Positions 18,586-28,138 of a stretch of 64,000 nucleotides of DNA are shown one piece after another. The notes under the pieces are model-generated. The model was not told where the DNA came from and did not search any database. It worked only from the letters and a program-made list of their open reading frames with translations. The translations under genes were made by a program, and so were the position numbers. The DNA comes from Streptomyces showdoensis (GTDB lineage: Bacteria; Actinomycetota; Actinomycetes; Streptomycetales; Streptomycetaceae): contig NZ_BAAAXG010000013.1 in assembly GCF_039535475.1 (NCBI RefSeq), positions 124,001-188,000 of the forward strand, in the 5' to 3' direction. Position 1 is the stretch's first letter. Each line of letters opens with the position of its first letter.

Positions 18586-19850
18586 CGTGTCCTCCCGCGC
18601 GTCCCGGTCAGGAGCACGGCCGACTGGAAGCCACCGAATCCGCTGCCGACGGAGAGCACGTTCCTCAGCTTCCGGGGGCGGGCGGTGCGCGGTACGTAGT
18701 CCAGGTCGCACTCGGGGTCGGGGGTCTCGTAGTTGGCGGTCGGCGGGACCACCTGGTGCTTCAGGGCGAGGACGCAGGCGGCGACCTCGATCGCGCCGAT
18801 CGCGCCGAGCGAGTGGCCCACCATGGACTTGATGGAGCTCATGGGGGTGTCGTAGGCGTGCGCGCCCAGGGACCGCTTGACCGCGGCGGTCTCGTGCCGG
18901 TCGTTCTGCCGGGTGCCCGAGCCGTGCGCGTTGACGTAGTCGACGCCGGTGGGGTCGAGCCGGGCCTGGTCGAGGGTGCTGTCGATGGCGCGGGCCATCT
19001 CCAGGCCCTCGCCGGTCAGCCCGGTCATGTGGTACGCGTTGCCGAAGGTGGCGTAGCCGCCGATCTCGCAGTAGATGTGCGCACCGCGGGCCCTGGCGTG
19101 CTCGTACTCCTCCAGGACGAGGACCGCCGCGCCCTCGCCCATCACGAAACCGTTCCGGTTGTCGTCGAAGGGCCGGGAGGCGTGCTCGGGGTCGTCGTTG
19201 TCCGGCGACGTCGCCTTGATGGCGTCGAAGCAGGCCATGGTGATCGGGGATATCGGGGAGTCGGACGCTCCGGCGATGCAGACGTCCGCCCGGCCCTCCT
19301 CGATGGTGTGGAAGGCGTAGCCGACGGCGTCGAGGCCGGAGGTGCAGCCGGTGGAGACGGTCTGGACGGGGCCGCGGGCGCCGAACTGTTCGGCCACGAT
19401 CGAGGCGAGCGTGCTGGGCGAGAACGCCAGGTGGAGTCCGGGGCCGGCCGCGCGGTGGTCCACGTCCCACCGTCGGCCGCCCTCGCTGACCAGGACGTAG
19501 TCGCGTTCGAGTCGGGTGGTGCCGCCGACCGCGCTGCCCAGGGAGACGCCGATGCGCCAGGGGTCCTCGGCGGCGGTGTCGAGCCCGGAGTCCTGGACGG
19601 CCTCCCCCGCGGCGACCATGGCGAACTGGATGTACCGGTCGGCGTGTTCGCTCAGTTCCGGGTCCAGGTCGTGCGCGCGGGGGTCGAAGTCGCATTCCGC
19701 GGCTATCCGGGAGCGCAGTCCGGCCGGGTCGAACAGGGTGATGCCGCGGGTCGCGGTGCGACCGCTGGAGAGGAGGTCCCAGAAGGCCGTCGCCCCGGTG
19801 CCGCCCGGAGCGACCACCCCTATGCCGGTGACCGCCACGCGCCGGTTCAC
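18582..19850 (-). CDS. whiE-ORFIII: Ketosynthase KS-alpha (WhiE ORFIII-like)
   Basis: Catalytic beta-ketoacyl synthase subunit of 422 residues of the spore-pigment type II PKS. Catalytic triad: Cys in [16 protein letters not shown] (about residue 170), His in [12 protein letters not shown] (about 310), His in [17 protein letters not shown] (about 347). GTG 19850 is used, overlapping the cupin stop by 4 nt (GTGA). KS-alpha, KS-beta and ACP together form the minimal PKS; for whiE-type enzymes a 24-carbon chain is the known product class. Confidence 0.96.
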   Translation of the reverse strand: MNRRVAVTGIGVVAPGGTGATAFWDLLSSGRTATRGITLFDPAGLRSRIAAECDFDPRAHDLDPELSEHADRYIQFAMVAAGEAVQDSGLDTAAEDPWRIGVSLGSAVGGTTRLERDYVLVSEGGRRWDVDHRAAGPGLHLAFSPSTLASIVAEQFGARGPVQTVSTGCTSGLDAVGYAFHTIEEGRADVCIAGASDSPISPITMACFDAIKATSPDNDDPEHASRPFDDNRNGFVMGEGAAVLVLEEYEHARARGAHIYCEIGGYATFGNAYHMTGLTGEGLEMARAIDSTLDQARLDPTGVDYVNAHGSGTRQNDRHETAAVKRSLGAHAYDTPMSSIKSMVGHSLGAIGAIEVAACVLALKHQVVPPTANYETPDPECDLDYVPRTARPRKLRNVLSVGSGFGGFQSAVLLTGTRGRTR

Positions 19851-20317
19851 TCGACGGCCCCGCTCCGCTCGGGCACCGGGGGATCGCCCACCACCAGGTG
19901 GGGTCCCGCGGCGGCGAGCGCGGTGTCGGAGTCGGACTCCTCCGTGTCGACGTGGCCGAGGCTCGGGTGCGGCGCGAGCGGGCCCAGGTGGAAGACCATC
20001 CGGGCCTCCACGTCGCCGACGTTGCGGAAGCGGTGCCGTACGTCGATGGGGATCAGGAGCCCCTGGTCGGGCCGGAGCGGGTGCGCCTCCCCGTCCAGGT
20101 CCACTTCCAGGCTGCCGGAGACGACGTACACGAACTCCTCGGAGTACGGGTGGTAGTGCTCGCCGATGCGCTCGCCGGGCTGGATGATCGCCAGGCCCAT
20201 GAAGCCGCTGGTGGAGCCGACCGTGGCCGGCGTGAGCATGGCCCGAAGGTCGCCTCCGCGCCTGCGGTTGGGCTCCGTCTCGCTCAGGTCCACGATGCGG
20301 TGATGCCTCTTGAGCAT
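19847..20317 (-). CDS. whiE-ORFII: Cupin protein of the spore-pigment operon (WhiE ORFII-like)
   Basis: Single-domain cupin of 156 residues. The metal-binding motif 1 is [21 protein letters not shown] (HxH then E), motif 2 is the [10 protein letters not shown] segment. The family is conserved in whiE loci; roles proposed include cyclisation or oxygenation, none firmly proven. It is coupled to KS-alpha through a 4-nt overlap. The C-terminal 30 residues are acidic and probably disordered. Confidence 0.9.
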   Translation of the reverse strand: MLKRHHRIVDLSETEPNRRRGGDLRAMLTPATVGSTSGFMGLAIIQPGERIGEHYHPYSEEFVYVVSGSLEVDLDGEAHPLRPDQGLLIPIDVRHRFRNVGDVEARMVFHLGPLAPHPSLGHVDTEESDSDTALAAAGPHLVVGDPPVPERSGAVE

Positions 20318-20386
20318 GGTTGATACCTCCGAGTGTTGCGGTGACGTGCGGGGGACGGCGGCCGTGAGCCGGGCCGCCGCCTCCGT

Positions 20387-21517
20387 TCAGGAGTCCGTCG
20401 AGCTGCGGTCCGTGACGGGGAGCATGTCGGCGTGGGAGAGGAGCCGGTTGAGGTTGCGCTCCGTCTCCAGGGAGCCCTCGACGCCGATCGCGGCGCCGTC
20501 GAGGAGGCGTTCCAGCTCGGCGGCCTTGCCGGGCCCGGTGAGGCCGAGCGCGGCGACGGGGTCGCGGTCGAGGTCGCCCGCGCTGTCGACGAGGCGGACC
20601 ACGATGTCGTCGCGCTGGAAGACGGTGCTGCTGTAGACGGGGCTGTCCGGGTCGGCCGCCGCGGCCTGGTCCTGGTGGGCGAGCAGCCGGGCGAGCTCCA
20701 TCCCGCGGCCCTCCTTGGCCGGGTAGTACAGCGCGTGCCGCCGCAGGTCGGCGGGGGCCGGCCGGGACGCCACCACGTGCTGGACGGCGGGGAGCGCCGC
20801 GCGGGTGAAGAAGACCCGTGCCGACTCGGGGTCGGTCAGGTCGCGGTCCTGCTCCAGGTACGGGTTGATGGCCTCCTCGACCGCCCGGACCTCGGGCTGG
20901 CGGGCGACGTGGCGCAGGGCGGCGAGGAGGTCGCCCTCGACCTCGACGGCGCGCACGACGCGGTTGCCGTGCATGAAGAGCGAGGTGCGGCGCAGCCGGG
21001 TGGTCTCGTCGACCTGGGCCTTGGGCGACTGGTACCCGGCCAGCAGCTCCGCGACCTTGGACTCGGAGCCGGGCTTGACGGTGAAGGTGAGGGCGTGGCG
21101 GGCCACCCCGTCGCCGACCCGGGCGGCCACCTCGGTGTCCGCGGGCGCGGACTCGGGGACGGCCTGCTGCCGGGGCCCGGTCTCGCGGAGGATGCTGTAG
21201 CGCATCGACCGGGTGTCCCGGACGCAGCTGTGCATCGGCTTGACGGTCTCGACGTGCTCCTCGCTGTTCACCCAGGCGAGGAAGGGCGGGGCGCTCTCCC
21301 ACTCGCTGGTGATGAGCCACTGCGAGGGGTTCTCGATGGACTGGCAGAGCTGGTCGCTGATGTGACCGGGGACGGAGGCGACCTGGCGGCGCATGAGCTC
21401 GTACGCCTCCAGGAACTGCTGCTGGGCGCCTTCGTACAGGTCGAGCAGGAGGATCACCCGCAGTCTCGAACCGTCGAAGGCCGACTGCGACACGCGTCCT
21501 GGAAGGGTCATGGTCAT
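20387..21517 (-). CDS. whiE-ORFI: SchA/CurD-like protein (WhiE ORFI-like)
   Basis: First gene of the pigment operon, 376 residues. Residues about 18-110 look like an ABM-type ferredoxin-like monooxygenase domain ([23 protein letters not shown], then [10 protein letters not shown]), and the rest matches the SchA/CurD-like layout with two further repeats of a similar fold ([19 protein letters not shown] and [19 protein letters not shown]). Precise role in pigment formation is not established. Start ATG 21517 follows AGAGGAA; an upstream ATG at 21553 is less well placed. The 70-nt gap to the cupin gene suggests a common transcript. Confidence 0.88.
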   Translation of the reverse strand: MTMTLPGRVSQSAFDGSRLRVILLLDLYEGAQQQFLEAYELMRRQVASVPGHISDQLCQSIENPSQWLITSEWESAPPFLAWVNSEEHVETVKPMHSCVRDTRSMRYSILRETGPRQQAVPESAPADTEVAARVGDGVARHALTFTVKPGSESKVAELLAGYQSPKAQVDETTRLRRTSLFMHGNRVVRAVEVEGDLLAALRHVARQPEVRAVEEAINPYLEQDRDLTDPESARVFFTRAALPAVQHVVASRPAPADLRRHALYYPAKEGRGMELARLLAHQDQAAAADPDSPVYSSTVFQRDDIVVRLVDSAGDLDRDPVAALGLTGPGKAAELERLLDGAAIGVEGSLETERNLNRLLSHADMLPVTDRSSTDS

Positions 21518-21716
21518 CCGGCGTTCCTCTTCTCGCTGGGCCGGGGTCGTCATGTGCCGATCCTTGGCAGGTGAACCGGTCCACGCGAGTCCCACGGGGC
21601 GGATGAGTGAACGGCGCGTCATTCGGGTGCCCCGAACGCGGGAACCGGCGCCCCGGAGGGCATGCATGTGCATCCCATCCCCTGACTCGCGTCGCAGGTG
21701 ACGCTGGAGGCGATCG
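21518..21716. promoter_or_regulatory. Divergent promoter region of the spore-pigment locus
   Basis: A 199-bp region between the divergent ORFI and ORFVIII. In S. coelicolor the equivalent interval holds two developmentally controlled whiE promoters. Here GGAGG precedes ORFVIII by 6 nt. A palindromic stretch GCATGCATGTGCATCCC (about 21660-21676) and an ECF-like GGGAAC (about 21638) are visible, but no promoter can be fixed from the sequence alone. Confidence 0.6.
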
Positions 21717-23444
21717 ATGAACCGATTCGAAGCGGACGGCGAGGCCGGTGAGCGCACGCCCGTCCTCATCGTCGGCGGCTCGCTGGTGGGCCTGTCCACC
21801 TCGCTGTTCCTGGGGCGCCTCGGCGTGCCGCACGTGCTCGTGGAGCGCCACTCGGGCACCTCGATCCACCCCCGGGGGCGCGGCAACAACGTGCGCACCA
21901 TGGAGGTGTTCCGGACGGCCGGGGTCGAGCGGCGCATCGAGGAGGCCGCGTCGGTCCTGTCGGGCAACAACGGCATCCTGCAGACCCCGAGCCTGGTGGG
22001 TGACGTCGGCGAGTGGCTGTTCAAGGAGATCGACCCGGGTGGCGGGGTGGCCCGGTTCAGCCCGGCCGGCTGGTGCCTGTGCAGCCAGAACGACCTGGAG
22101 CCGGTGCTGCTGGAGCGGGCCCGTGAGCTGGGCGGGGACCTGCGGTTCTCGACCGAGCTGATGTCCTTCGAGCAGGACGCCGAAGGGGTGACCGCGCAGG
22201 TCAAGAGCCGGGAGACGGGCGAGCACACGACCATCCGGGCGGACTATCTCGTCGCGGCGGACGGCCCGCGCAGCCCGATCCGCGAGCGCCTCGGCATCGG
22301 GCAGACGGGTCCGGGCGACCTGTTCCACAACGTGAGCGTCACGTTCCTGTCCCGCGATCTCGCGGCCGTCGTCGGCGACCGGCGCTTCATCGTCTGCTAC
22401 CTGACGAACCCGGACGCCGACGGGGCGCTGCTTCCGGTGGACAACGAGGAGCGCTGGGTGTTCCACGCGCCCTGGCATCCCGAACACGGGGAAACCCTGG
22501 AGGAGTTCACCGACGAGCGGTGCCGGGAGCACATCCGGCGGGCCGTGGGCGTGCCGGACCTCCATGTGGAGATCACCGGCCGGGCGCCGTGGCACGCGGC
22601 CGAGCGGATCGCCGAACGGTACGCGGACGGGCGGGTGTTCCTCGTCGGCGACTCGGCGCACGAGATGCCGCCCACGGGGGCGTTCGGCTCCAACACCGGC
22701 ATCCAGGACGCCCACAACCTGGCCTGGAAGCTGTCCGCGGTGCTGGGCGGCTGGGCCGGGCCGGGCCTGCTGGCGTCGTACGACGCGGAGCGGCGGCCGG
22801 TCGCGGAGGCGACGAGCGCCCGCGCCTCGTCGCGTTCGGTCGAGCACAGCCACCCCGGGTACACGCCGGGCCCGGAGGCGGGCGCCGGGGGGCCTGGAGG
22901 CGCTGGAGGCCCCGGGGGCCCTGGCGGTCCCGGGGGTCCCGGTGCCGGCGGCGGTCCCGGCGGGCGGCGGGGCGGCGTCCTCAACGTGGCCCTGGGGTAC
23001 CGCTATCCGCAGGGCGCGGTCCACGGCGCGGACCCGACGCTCCCGGTCGTGCCCGACGGGCTGCGGCTGACCGGCGAGCCCGGGAGCCGCGCTCCCCACC
23101 TGTGGCTGAACCGGGCCGGCACCCGGCTCTCCACCCTGGACCTGTACGAGCGGACGCCGGTGCTCCTGAGCGGGGCGGCCGGCACCGGCGGCTGGCACCG
23201 CGCGGCGACGGAGCTCGCCGAGGAGCTGGCCGTGCCGGTGGCCTCGTACCGGATCGGCGGCGGGGCCGACGCGGAGCTGTCCCCCGTGGCCAGCGACATC
23301 GACTGGGCGGAGGTCCACGGCGTCGGCCCGGACGGCGCGGTGCTCGTGCGCCCCGACGGGTTCGTCGCCTGGCGCTCCGAGGGGCCGTCGGAGGATCCCG
23401 CGGCGGAACTGCGCCGGGTCCTGAAGGCGGTCCTGGACCGCTAG
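21717..23444 (+). CDS. whiE-ORFVIII: FAD-dependent polyketide hydroxylase (WhiE ORFVIII-like)
   Basis: Class A aromatic polyketide monooxygenase of 575 residues, expected to hydroxylate the pigment backbone. Motifs: [17 protein letters not shown] (dinucleotide binding), [29 protein letters not shown] (DG motif) and [32 protein letters not shown] (FAD pyrophosphate motif), then a thioredoxin-like C-terminal domain. Between the catalytic and C-terminal domains (about 387-421) is an unusual Gly/Pro-rich stretch of GGP triplets. It is divergent from the operon exactly as in S. coelicolor, where ORFVIII has its own late promoter. Confidence 0.93.
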   Translation: MNRFEADGEAGERTPVLIVGGSLVGLSTSLFLGRLGVPHVLVERHSGTSIHPRGRGNNVRTMEVFRTAGVERRIEEAASVLSGNNGILQTPSLVGDVGEWLFKEIDPGGGVARFSPAGWCLCSQNDLEPVLLERARELGGDLRFSTELMSFEQDAEGVTAQVKSRETGEHTTIRADYLVAADGPRSPIRERLGIGQTGPGDLFHNVSVTFLSRDLAAVVGDRRFIVCYLTNPDADGALLPVDNEERWVFHAPWHPEHGETLEEFTDERCREHIRRAVGVPDLHVEITGRAPWHAAERIAERYADGRVFLVGDSAHEMPPTGAFGSNTGIQDAHNLAWKLSAVLGGWAGPGLLASYDAERRPVAEATSARASSRSVEHSHPGYTPGPEAGAGGPGGAGGPGGPGGPGGPGAGGGPGGRRGGVLNVALGYRYPQGAVHGADPTLPVVPDGLRLTGEPGSRAPHLWLNRAGTRLSTLDLYERTPVLLSGAAGTGGWHRAATELAEELAVPVASYRIGGGADAELSPVASDIDWAEVHGVGPDGAVLVRPDGFVAWRSEGPSEDPAAELRRVLKAVLDR

Positions 23445-23514
23445 CGGCCACCTGCCCGACGAGATCGGGCGGGCCGGGGCGCGCCGCACCACCGGGTTCG
23501 AGGACACTGGTCCG

Positions 23515-24243
23515 ATGGATGGATTCCGCCTGGTACAGCGCGCCCCCGGCCCCGAGCTGTACGGCCGGCTGCGGGTGCAGCGCGCCGATCTCGGTCCCGC
23601 CGACTGGCTGACCGGACGCTTCCCCGGGCACGGCGACTTCGGCACGGTGGCGGGAGTCGCCGCGCCGGGGTTCGCCGCGTACGCGCGGGTGCTGCATCCG
23701 GCGTCCCTGGGCGAGCGCCCGGTGGAGTGGTCGGCGGTGGGGGCCGCCCACGGGCGCGCGGTGGGGCCCGGCACCCGGTGGTACGAGCTGATCGGGGCGG
23801 ACGTCGACTACCAGAACGCCGCCGAGTACGGGCTGCCCGGCGTGTGGGACGAGCATCCGGCGGAGGGACCGACCCCGCCGGAGGTCGCCGACGCCCTGAT
23901 CCCCGTCCTGGCCCGGCACACCCGCACCTCCGAGCGCTGCTGGTTCGGGCTCTGGGAGGGCTACGGCCGCTGGGACTTCACCGGGGTGCCCACCTTCGAG
24001 ACGCCGGGCCGGGACGAGCTGCTGCTCGCCGGCCCGCTCGCCGACGCGGTGTCCCCGCTGCTCCTGGACGAGTTCGCGGAGCTGCCCGACCTGTGGTGGC
24101 CCGCGGACCGGGCCTGGTGCCTGGGCGGGGACGTCGACCTGGTCAGCACCTATGTCGGCGGCTCCGAGGCGCTGGTGGCCCAGATCCTGACCACCCCGGG
24201 CCTGGAGGCCCACCGGGTGCGGCCGGGGGACCCGGTGGGCTGA
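23515..24243 (+). CDS. Hypothetical protein, 242 residues
   Basis: Soluble acidic protein rich in Trp, Gly and Pro, without signal peptide or membrane segments. Recurrent motifs are [32 protein letters not shown] and [20 protein letters not shown]; the last with LVSTYVGGS resembles a ligand-binding beta-structure. I do not recognise the family. GAGGA precedes ATG 23515. It follows the pigment hydroxylase by 70 nt on the same strand, but nothing ties it to pigment formation. It is convergent with the next gene across a hairpin. Confidence 0.75.
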   Translation: MDGFRLVQRAPGPELYGRLRVQRADLGPADWLTGRFPGHGDFGTVAGVAAPGFAAYARVLHPASLGERPVEWSAVGAAHGRAVGPGTRWYELIGADVDYQNAAEYGLPGVWDEHPAEGPTPPEVADALIPVLARHTRTSERCWFGLWEGYGRWDFTGVPTFETPGRDELLLAGPLADAVSPLLLDEFAELPDLWWPADRAWCLGGDVDLVSTYVGGSEALVAQILTTPGLEAHRVRPGDPVG

Positions 24244-24284
24244 GCCGCGACGGACCCGGCCACGGCCCTCGGCCGGGTCGCGGC
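24244..24284. terminator. Hairpin between convergent genes
   Basis: Inverted repeat with arms about 24244-24261 and 24271-24284, carrying a short bulge in the left arm. It starts directly after the stop of the 242-residue gene and faces the convergent gene ending at 24316. Confidence 0.65.
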
Positions 24285-24315
24285 CGCCCCGGATCAGCCC
24301 CGGTCCGCCGCCCGC

Positions 24316-24990
24316 TCAGCCCCGGGCGGCGGACCGGGCGAAGGCCCGGGCCCCGGCCCGGCGCTCCGGGTCGAAGGCGTCCGTGGCCCCGGCCCCCTTG
24401 CCGCCGGGGCCGCCGTCCCACTCCCGGATCCTCGCCGCGACGGCCGCCGCCTTCCGGTGCCCGGGCCCGTACGCGAGGGCGAAGTGCGACTCCTTCGGGA
24501 CGCTGAAGTCGCCGCCCCACACCACCGCGCCCTCCAGCTCCGCCAGGATGTCGCGGACGACGATCAGCTCCCGCGGATAGAGGCCGCCCCGCACGCCCAC
24601 CGGATAGGCCCGGGGCCGGATCGCGAGGGCGGTGCCGGACAGGTGGTCCGACTCGTACCGATGCAGGACGCTCCGGGAGCGGGTGTGCCCGCGCAGGTCG
24701 TCCTCGCGGAGCCGGTCTATCTCGTAGTGGAAGCGGCGGGCCACGTGGAGCAGGAGCACCGCCGGCGGCCCCGCGGCCAGCCGGACCGTGCGGCCGGAGC
24801 CCTCGACGGCGAAGTCCTCGGCCCGCTCCAGGACCGGCCATCCGTTCGCCGACCGCGTCCCGTGCCAGGCCGTGTCCCGGCGCCCGTCCGCGGCCCGCGC
24901 CGGCCCGGGGAGCACCGGGGCGAGGGCCGTGGCGGCGCCCAGGGCGGCGCCGGCGGCCAGGACGCGACGACGGTCAACGCGTTCCGTCAT
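24316..24990 (-). CDS. Tat-exported M15-like peptidase homologue
   Basis: Protein of 224 residues with a twin-arginine signal (DRRRVLAAG, then AALGAATALAPVLPGPARA). The mature part resembles M15 D-Ala-D-Ala carboxypeptidases of the VanY type: YESDHLSGTALAIRP corresponds to the SxHxxGxAxDI motif, and ESHFAL to the C-terminal metal-binding His. The usual Asp of the first motif is replaced (ALAI instead of AxDI), so it may be catalytically altered or inactive. Its start overlaps the end of the membrane-protein gene upstream by 17 nt. Confidence 0.72.
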   Translation of the reverse strand: MTERVDRRRVLAAGAALGAATALAPVLPGPARAADGRRDTAWHGTRSANGWPVLERAEDFAVEGSGRTVRLAAGPPAVLLLHVARRFHYEIDRLREDDLRGHTRSRSVLHRYESDHLSGTALAIRPRAYPVGVRGGLYPRELIVVRDILAELEGAVVWGGDFSVPKESHFALAYGPGHRKAAAVAARIREWDGGPGGKGAGATDAFDPERRAGARAFARSAARG

Positions 24991-25414
24991 GTCTCTTCCT
25001 CCGAACGGTCAGCGACCACACCGTGCCGCAGAGCGCGGCGAGGGTGCAGACGGCGAGGATGCCCACGGTGGGATTCACCCAGGCGGGTACGAGGTCGTGG
25101 CTCGCGTTGCATCGGTTGTGCAGCGGGAACAGCCGCCACGGTTCCTGCGGGTGCCGCTCCCGGTAGGCGGGGTCGTACACGGTGTGGTGGGAGAACCGGC
25201 ACAGCTTCTCCGTGTCCAGTCCTCCGGCGAGCGCGCCCCTCAGCCAGGCCAGGGCGGCGAGGAAGAGCAGCGCCGACGTCATGTGCACCCACCACCGCGG
25301 GCGCCGCCACGCGCCGGTGGCCAGTCCCTTGAGCGCGACGACGGCGCTCAGGACGCTCCACGCGCACCAGGCGGCGAGCAGCACCGCCACGGTCGGTACC
25401 AGGAGTTCCCTCAC
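24974..25414 (-). CDS. Small membrane protein
   Basis: Protein of 146 residues with three predicted membrane helices (about 5-27, 44-64 and 112-134). Between helices 2 and 3 is an extracytoplasmic loop with two Cys (EKLCRFSHH and LHNRCNASHD) that may form a disulphide. The C-terminus is positive (RRKRHDG). Lies between the DUF1906-like gene (18 nt upstream) and the M15-like peptidase gene (17-nt overlap), so the three are very likely one operon. Function unknown. Confidence 0.72.
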   Translation of the reverse strand: MRELLVPTVAVLLAAWCAWSVLSAVVALKGLATGAWRRPRWWVHMTSALLFLAALAWLRGALAGGLDTEKLCRFSHHTVYDPAYRERHPQEPWRLFPLHNRCNASHDLVPAWVNPTVGILAVCTLAALCGTVWSLTVRRKRHDGTR

Positions 25415-25432
25415 CTCGCGCGCTCCCGCCCG

Positions 25433-27871
25433 TCAGTTCTCCGGACGCCCTGTCGTGCGGGCGGCCCTCCGGGTCCGGGCGGCGCGCAGGTACCTCGCGT
25501 GGTTCGCCCGGTACGCGGTCAGGGACCGGCTCTCCATCCCGGTCCGCGCCAGGATCGCGTCCACGAAGCCCAGTTCGAACGAGTCCAGCTTGTCGGAACC
25601 GCCCGGCAGGTTCTGCAGGACCGACGGCAGCATCGCGCCGGCCATCATGATGAGCTGCTTCCGTGCGAGGCCGAGGGTGAGGTCGGCCGCGGTCAGCACG
25701 TTGTGGGCGGCGGCCTTGCAGTCCTCCGAGGTCCCCCAGCGGCCCGCGAAGAAGTCGTTGAACCGGCGCAGGCCGCCGCCCCCGTCGTAGTGGTCCCGCA
25801 CGGCCTGGACGATGGTCTTCCCGCCGCGCACCGCGCGCGCCAGCAGATAGCCGTCGGCGTCCTCGATCATGTCGCTGAACCCGAAGGACGACGCCACGTT
25901 CGGCACGGCCAGCTTCGCCGCGCAGAAGGCCCTTCCGGACGCGTACTGCTCCTCCGAGTTGCGCCAGTCCGCGAAGAAGGTCATCAGGTCGCCGCCCCAG
26001 CCGGCGACGTCCCCGCCGTTGGCGGTCTTCCGGTTGGCGTCCTGGGGGGTGAGGAAGTGGCCGTTGGCGGTGGCCATCAGGTGTTCGGCGCCCAGGTCGT
26101 AGCCGGTGAAGGGGTCCTTGAACTCCTTCATGACCGACATGCCCCGGGCGTCGGCGTAGGAGACGAAGCCCTCGTCGTAGCCGCCGATCAGGAACCACCA
26201 GCCGAGCTCGTTCAGCGGGTCCTTGTTGCCGTACTCGGAGTGCCGGACGTACTCCATCACGAGCTGAGAGGGGCTGCGGTCCTGGGAGCCGTAGGCGACG
26301 GCCAGGTCGTACAGCCGCTCGATGTAGGCGATGAAGGCGTCGGCGGGCCCGGAGGGGTCGTTGACGGAGCCGGTGCCGGGGTCGCTTCCGGCGCGCCACA
26401 CGTCGCGGTCGAGGTCGAAGGTGTCCGTCCCGTTGACGACCTGGAACTCCTTGATCTGGTTGAACGACCAGTTCGCCGGCAGGGTGAAGCCGAGGTTTCC
26501 GGAGAAGCCCCAGGACATGCCGGACACGAACGAGTGCCGTGCGAAGGTCTTGTCGGTGACGTTGATGCACACGTTGCGCGAGCCGTACACGCCGTGGACG
26601 TACTTCTTGCCCTGGCCGGCGAGTCCGGCGGAGACGCCCTGGAAGTACGGCACGACGGCCGAGTCGATCTCGTCCTGGGTGGCGTCGTAGTCGACCGCGA
26701 AGTAGAGGACGGTGCCCCGGTTGAAGCCGTATCCAGAGGCGAGCCGGTGGGCGTTCAGGGCGTGCTGGTAGCCCTGGGTGTAGGTGAAGTCGGAGAGCTG
26801 GCGGGCGTTGTCCTGGTAGATCGGGAAGACCCGCAGCCCGTTGTCGAAGAGCGTGCGGAGCTCGCCCGGTTTGATCTCCTTGTCCAGGGTGGAGCCCGGC
26901 GGGTCGTAGAGGTAGCGGCCCACCACGCGGTATCCGTTGTCGAACAGCCACCGGGCCCGTGCGGCGGTGATCTCGAACCGGGTGTCCGAGCCGCCGGCCG
27001 GGCGGTCCGGGTCGCCCATGGAGACCAGGAGCTGGGCCCAGGTCGGGTAGTCGGCGCGGCCGTTGGCGTCGAGCTGCGAGAAGCGCTGGAAGGCCTTCAC
27101 GTAGTCCGAGAGCGCGCTGTCGTAGCTGCTGCGCTGGTTGGTGCGGTAGTCGCCGATCGGCTCGTTGAACACGCAGGCCGCGGAGAACAGTTCGACGAAG
27201 ACGCCGGAGTCGCCGGGGCCGAGGTTCCTGCCGCGCAGTCCGGACTGGGTGGCGGGGCCGAAGTTGCCGTTCGGGGAGGCGATGCCCAGTTCGTACTGGA
27301 CGGCGATCATCAGCGCCTTCTGCACGTCCCGGGAGTAGATGCCGTCGGCGGGGCCGATGCTGTAGGCGTCGCGCTGCCAGTAGCGGCCGTTGAGCCAGCG
27401 CTGGATGCCGCGGATCTTGTCGGTGCCGCCGGCGACGACGACGTAGGCGTCCATGTTGAGGATGCACTTGAAGAGCTTGGCGTCGACCGTCCCGTCGCCT
27501 TCGGGGACGCCCATGTTGGCGCGGAGGTCCTTGACGGCCTGGCGCGTGACGCCGGTGTACCAGCCGTAGCTGTCGGGTTCGACGGCCCAGTAGCCCTTGC
27601 AGAACAGGCCGTGTTCGAGGATCGCGACGATGTTGCGGTTGCGGTCCCAGCCGAAGCCGATCTCGCCGAGGGCCGCCACCTTGCCGAGGGTGGTGGGGCC
27701 GAAGCTGGCGACCACCGGGCTGATGCCCAGCTCGTGCTGGAGGCCCATGATCAGGGAGTTCATGGTGGACCAGCCGGTGCGGCCGTCCTCGGGGCAGCGT
27801 GCGTAGCCCGCCACGCTCCCGTAGGTGGCGTTCACCCACTGCTGCGCTTCGAGAACCTTCTGGTCCGCCAC
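25433..27871 (-). CDS. DUF1906-type glycoside-hydrolase-like protein with PG-binding repeats
   Basis: Large protein of 812 residues. The N-terminal 300 residues contain three peptidoglycan-binding-like segments (LEAQQWVNATYG..., IRGIQRWLNGRYWQRDAY..., YVKAFQRFSQLDANGRADYPTWAQLL). Residues about 305-525 match the Rv2525c/DUF1906 TIM-barrel: RFEITAARARWLFDNGYRVVGRYLYDP, GLRVFPIYQDNA, VLYFAVDYDAT, HGVYGSRNVC. The last 270 residues are unrecognised. No Sec, Tat or lipoprotein signal is visible after GTG 27871 (GGGGA upstream), which is unexpected for a wall-acting enzyme. It heads an operon with a membrane protein and an M15-like peptidase homologue. Confidence 0.83.
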   Translation of the reverse strand: MADQKVLEAQQWVNATYGSVAGYARCPEDGRTGWSTMNSLIMGLQHELGISPVVASFGPTTLGKVAALGEIGFGWDRNRNIVAILEHGLFCKGYWAVEPDSYGWYTGVTRQAVKDLRANMGVPEGDGTVDAKLFKCILNMDAYVVVAGGTDKIRGIQRWLNGRYWQRDAYSIGPADGIYSRDVQKALMIAVQYELGIASPNGNFGPATQSGLRGRNLGPGDSGVFVELFSAACVFNEPIGDYRTNQRSSYDSALSDYVKAFQRFSQLDANGRADYPTWAQLLVSMGDPDRPAGGSDTRFEITAARARWLFDNGYRVVGRYLYDPPGSTLDKEIKPGELRTLFDNGLRVFPIYQDNARQLSDFTYTQGYQHALNAHRLASGYGFNRGTVLYFAVDYDATQDEIDSAVVPYFQGVSAGLAGQGKKYVHGVYGSRNVCINVTDKTFARHSFVSGMSWGFSGNLGFTLPANWSFNQIKEFQVVNGTDTFDLDRDVWRAGSDPGTGSVNDPSGPADAFIAYIERLYDLAVAYGSQDRSPSQLVMEYVRHSEYGNKDPLNELGWWFLIGGYDEGFVSYADARGMSVMKEFKDPFTGYDLGAEHLMATANGHFLTPQDANRKTANGGDVAGWGGDLMTFFADWRNSEEQYASGRAFCAAKLAVPNVASSFGFSDMIEDADGYLLARAVRGGKTIVQAVRDHYDGGGGLRRFNDFFAGRWGTSEDCKAAAHNVLTAADLTLGLARKQLIMMAGAMLPSVLQNLPGGSDKLDSFELGFVDAILARTGMESRSLTAYRANHARYLRAARTRRAARTTGRPEN

Positions 27872-28138
27872 GGCTGATCCCCGCCTCTCGCTCCGCGCGT
27901 TCGCCCCCGCTCGCGGGCCGTGCCGAAGGTAGCCGCCGCGCGTCGGGCGCCGACTGGTTCCGGCGGCGCTCCGGGGCGGTGGCGCGGCGGCGCTCCCGGC
28001 GTCGGCGCACGTCAGCGTGGTGGAGGGCGTGAGGAGCGGACTCCGCTCAGGGGCGGGGAGGGAGAGCAAGCGGAGAGAACGGCGAGAGCGGCCCGCCGGA
28101 GGCGGTACGCGGGCCGCAGACGGACGCGGCCCGGACCG

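Noticed and set aside
18582..23774. Single 1730-codon minus frame including KS-alpha
   Set aside because: Only the last 422 codons are KS-alpha, with a proper GTG start overlapping the cupin gene. The upstream part is antisense or out of frame to the cupin, SchA/CurD-like and hydroxylase genes.
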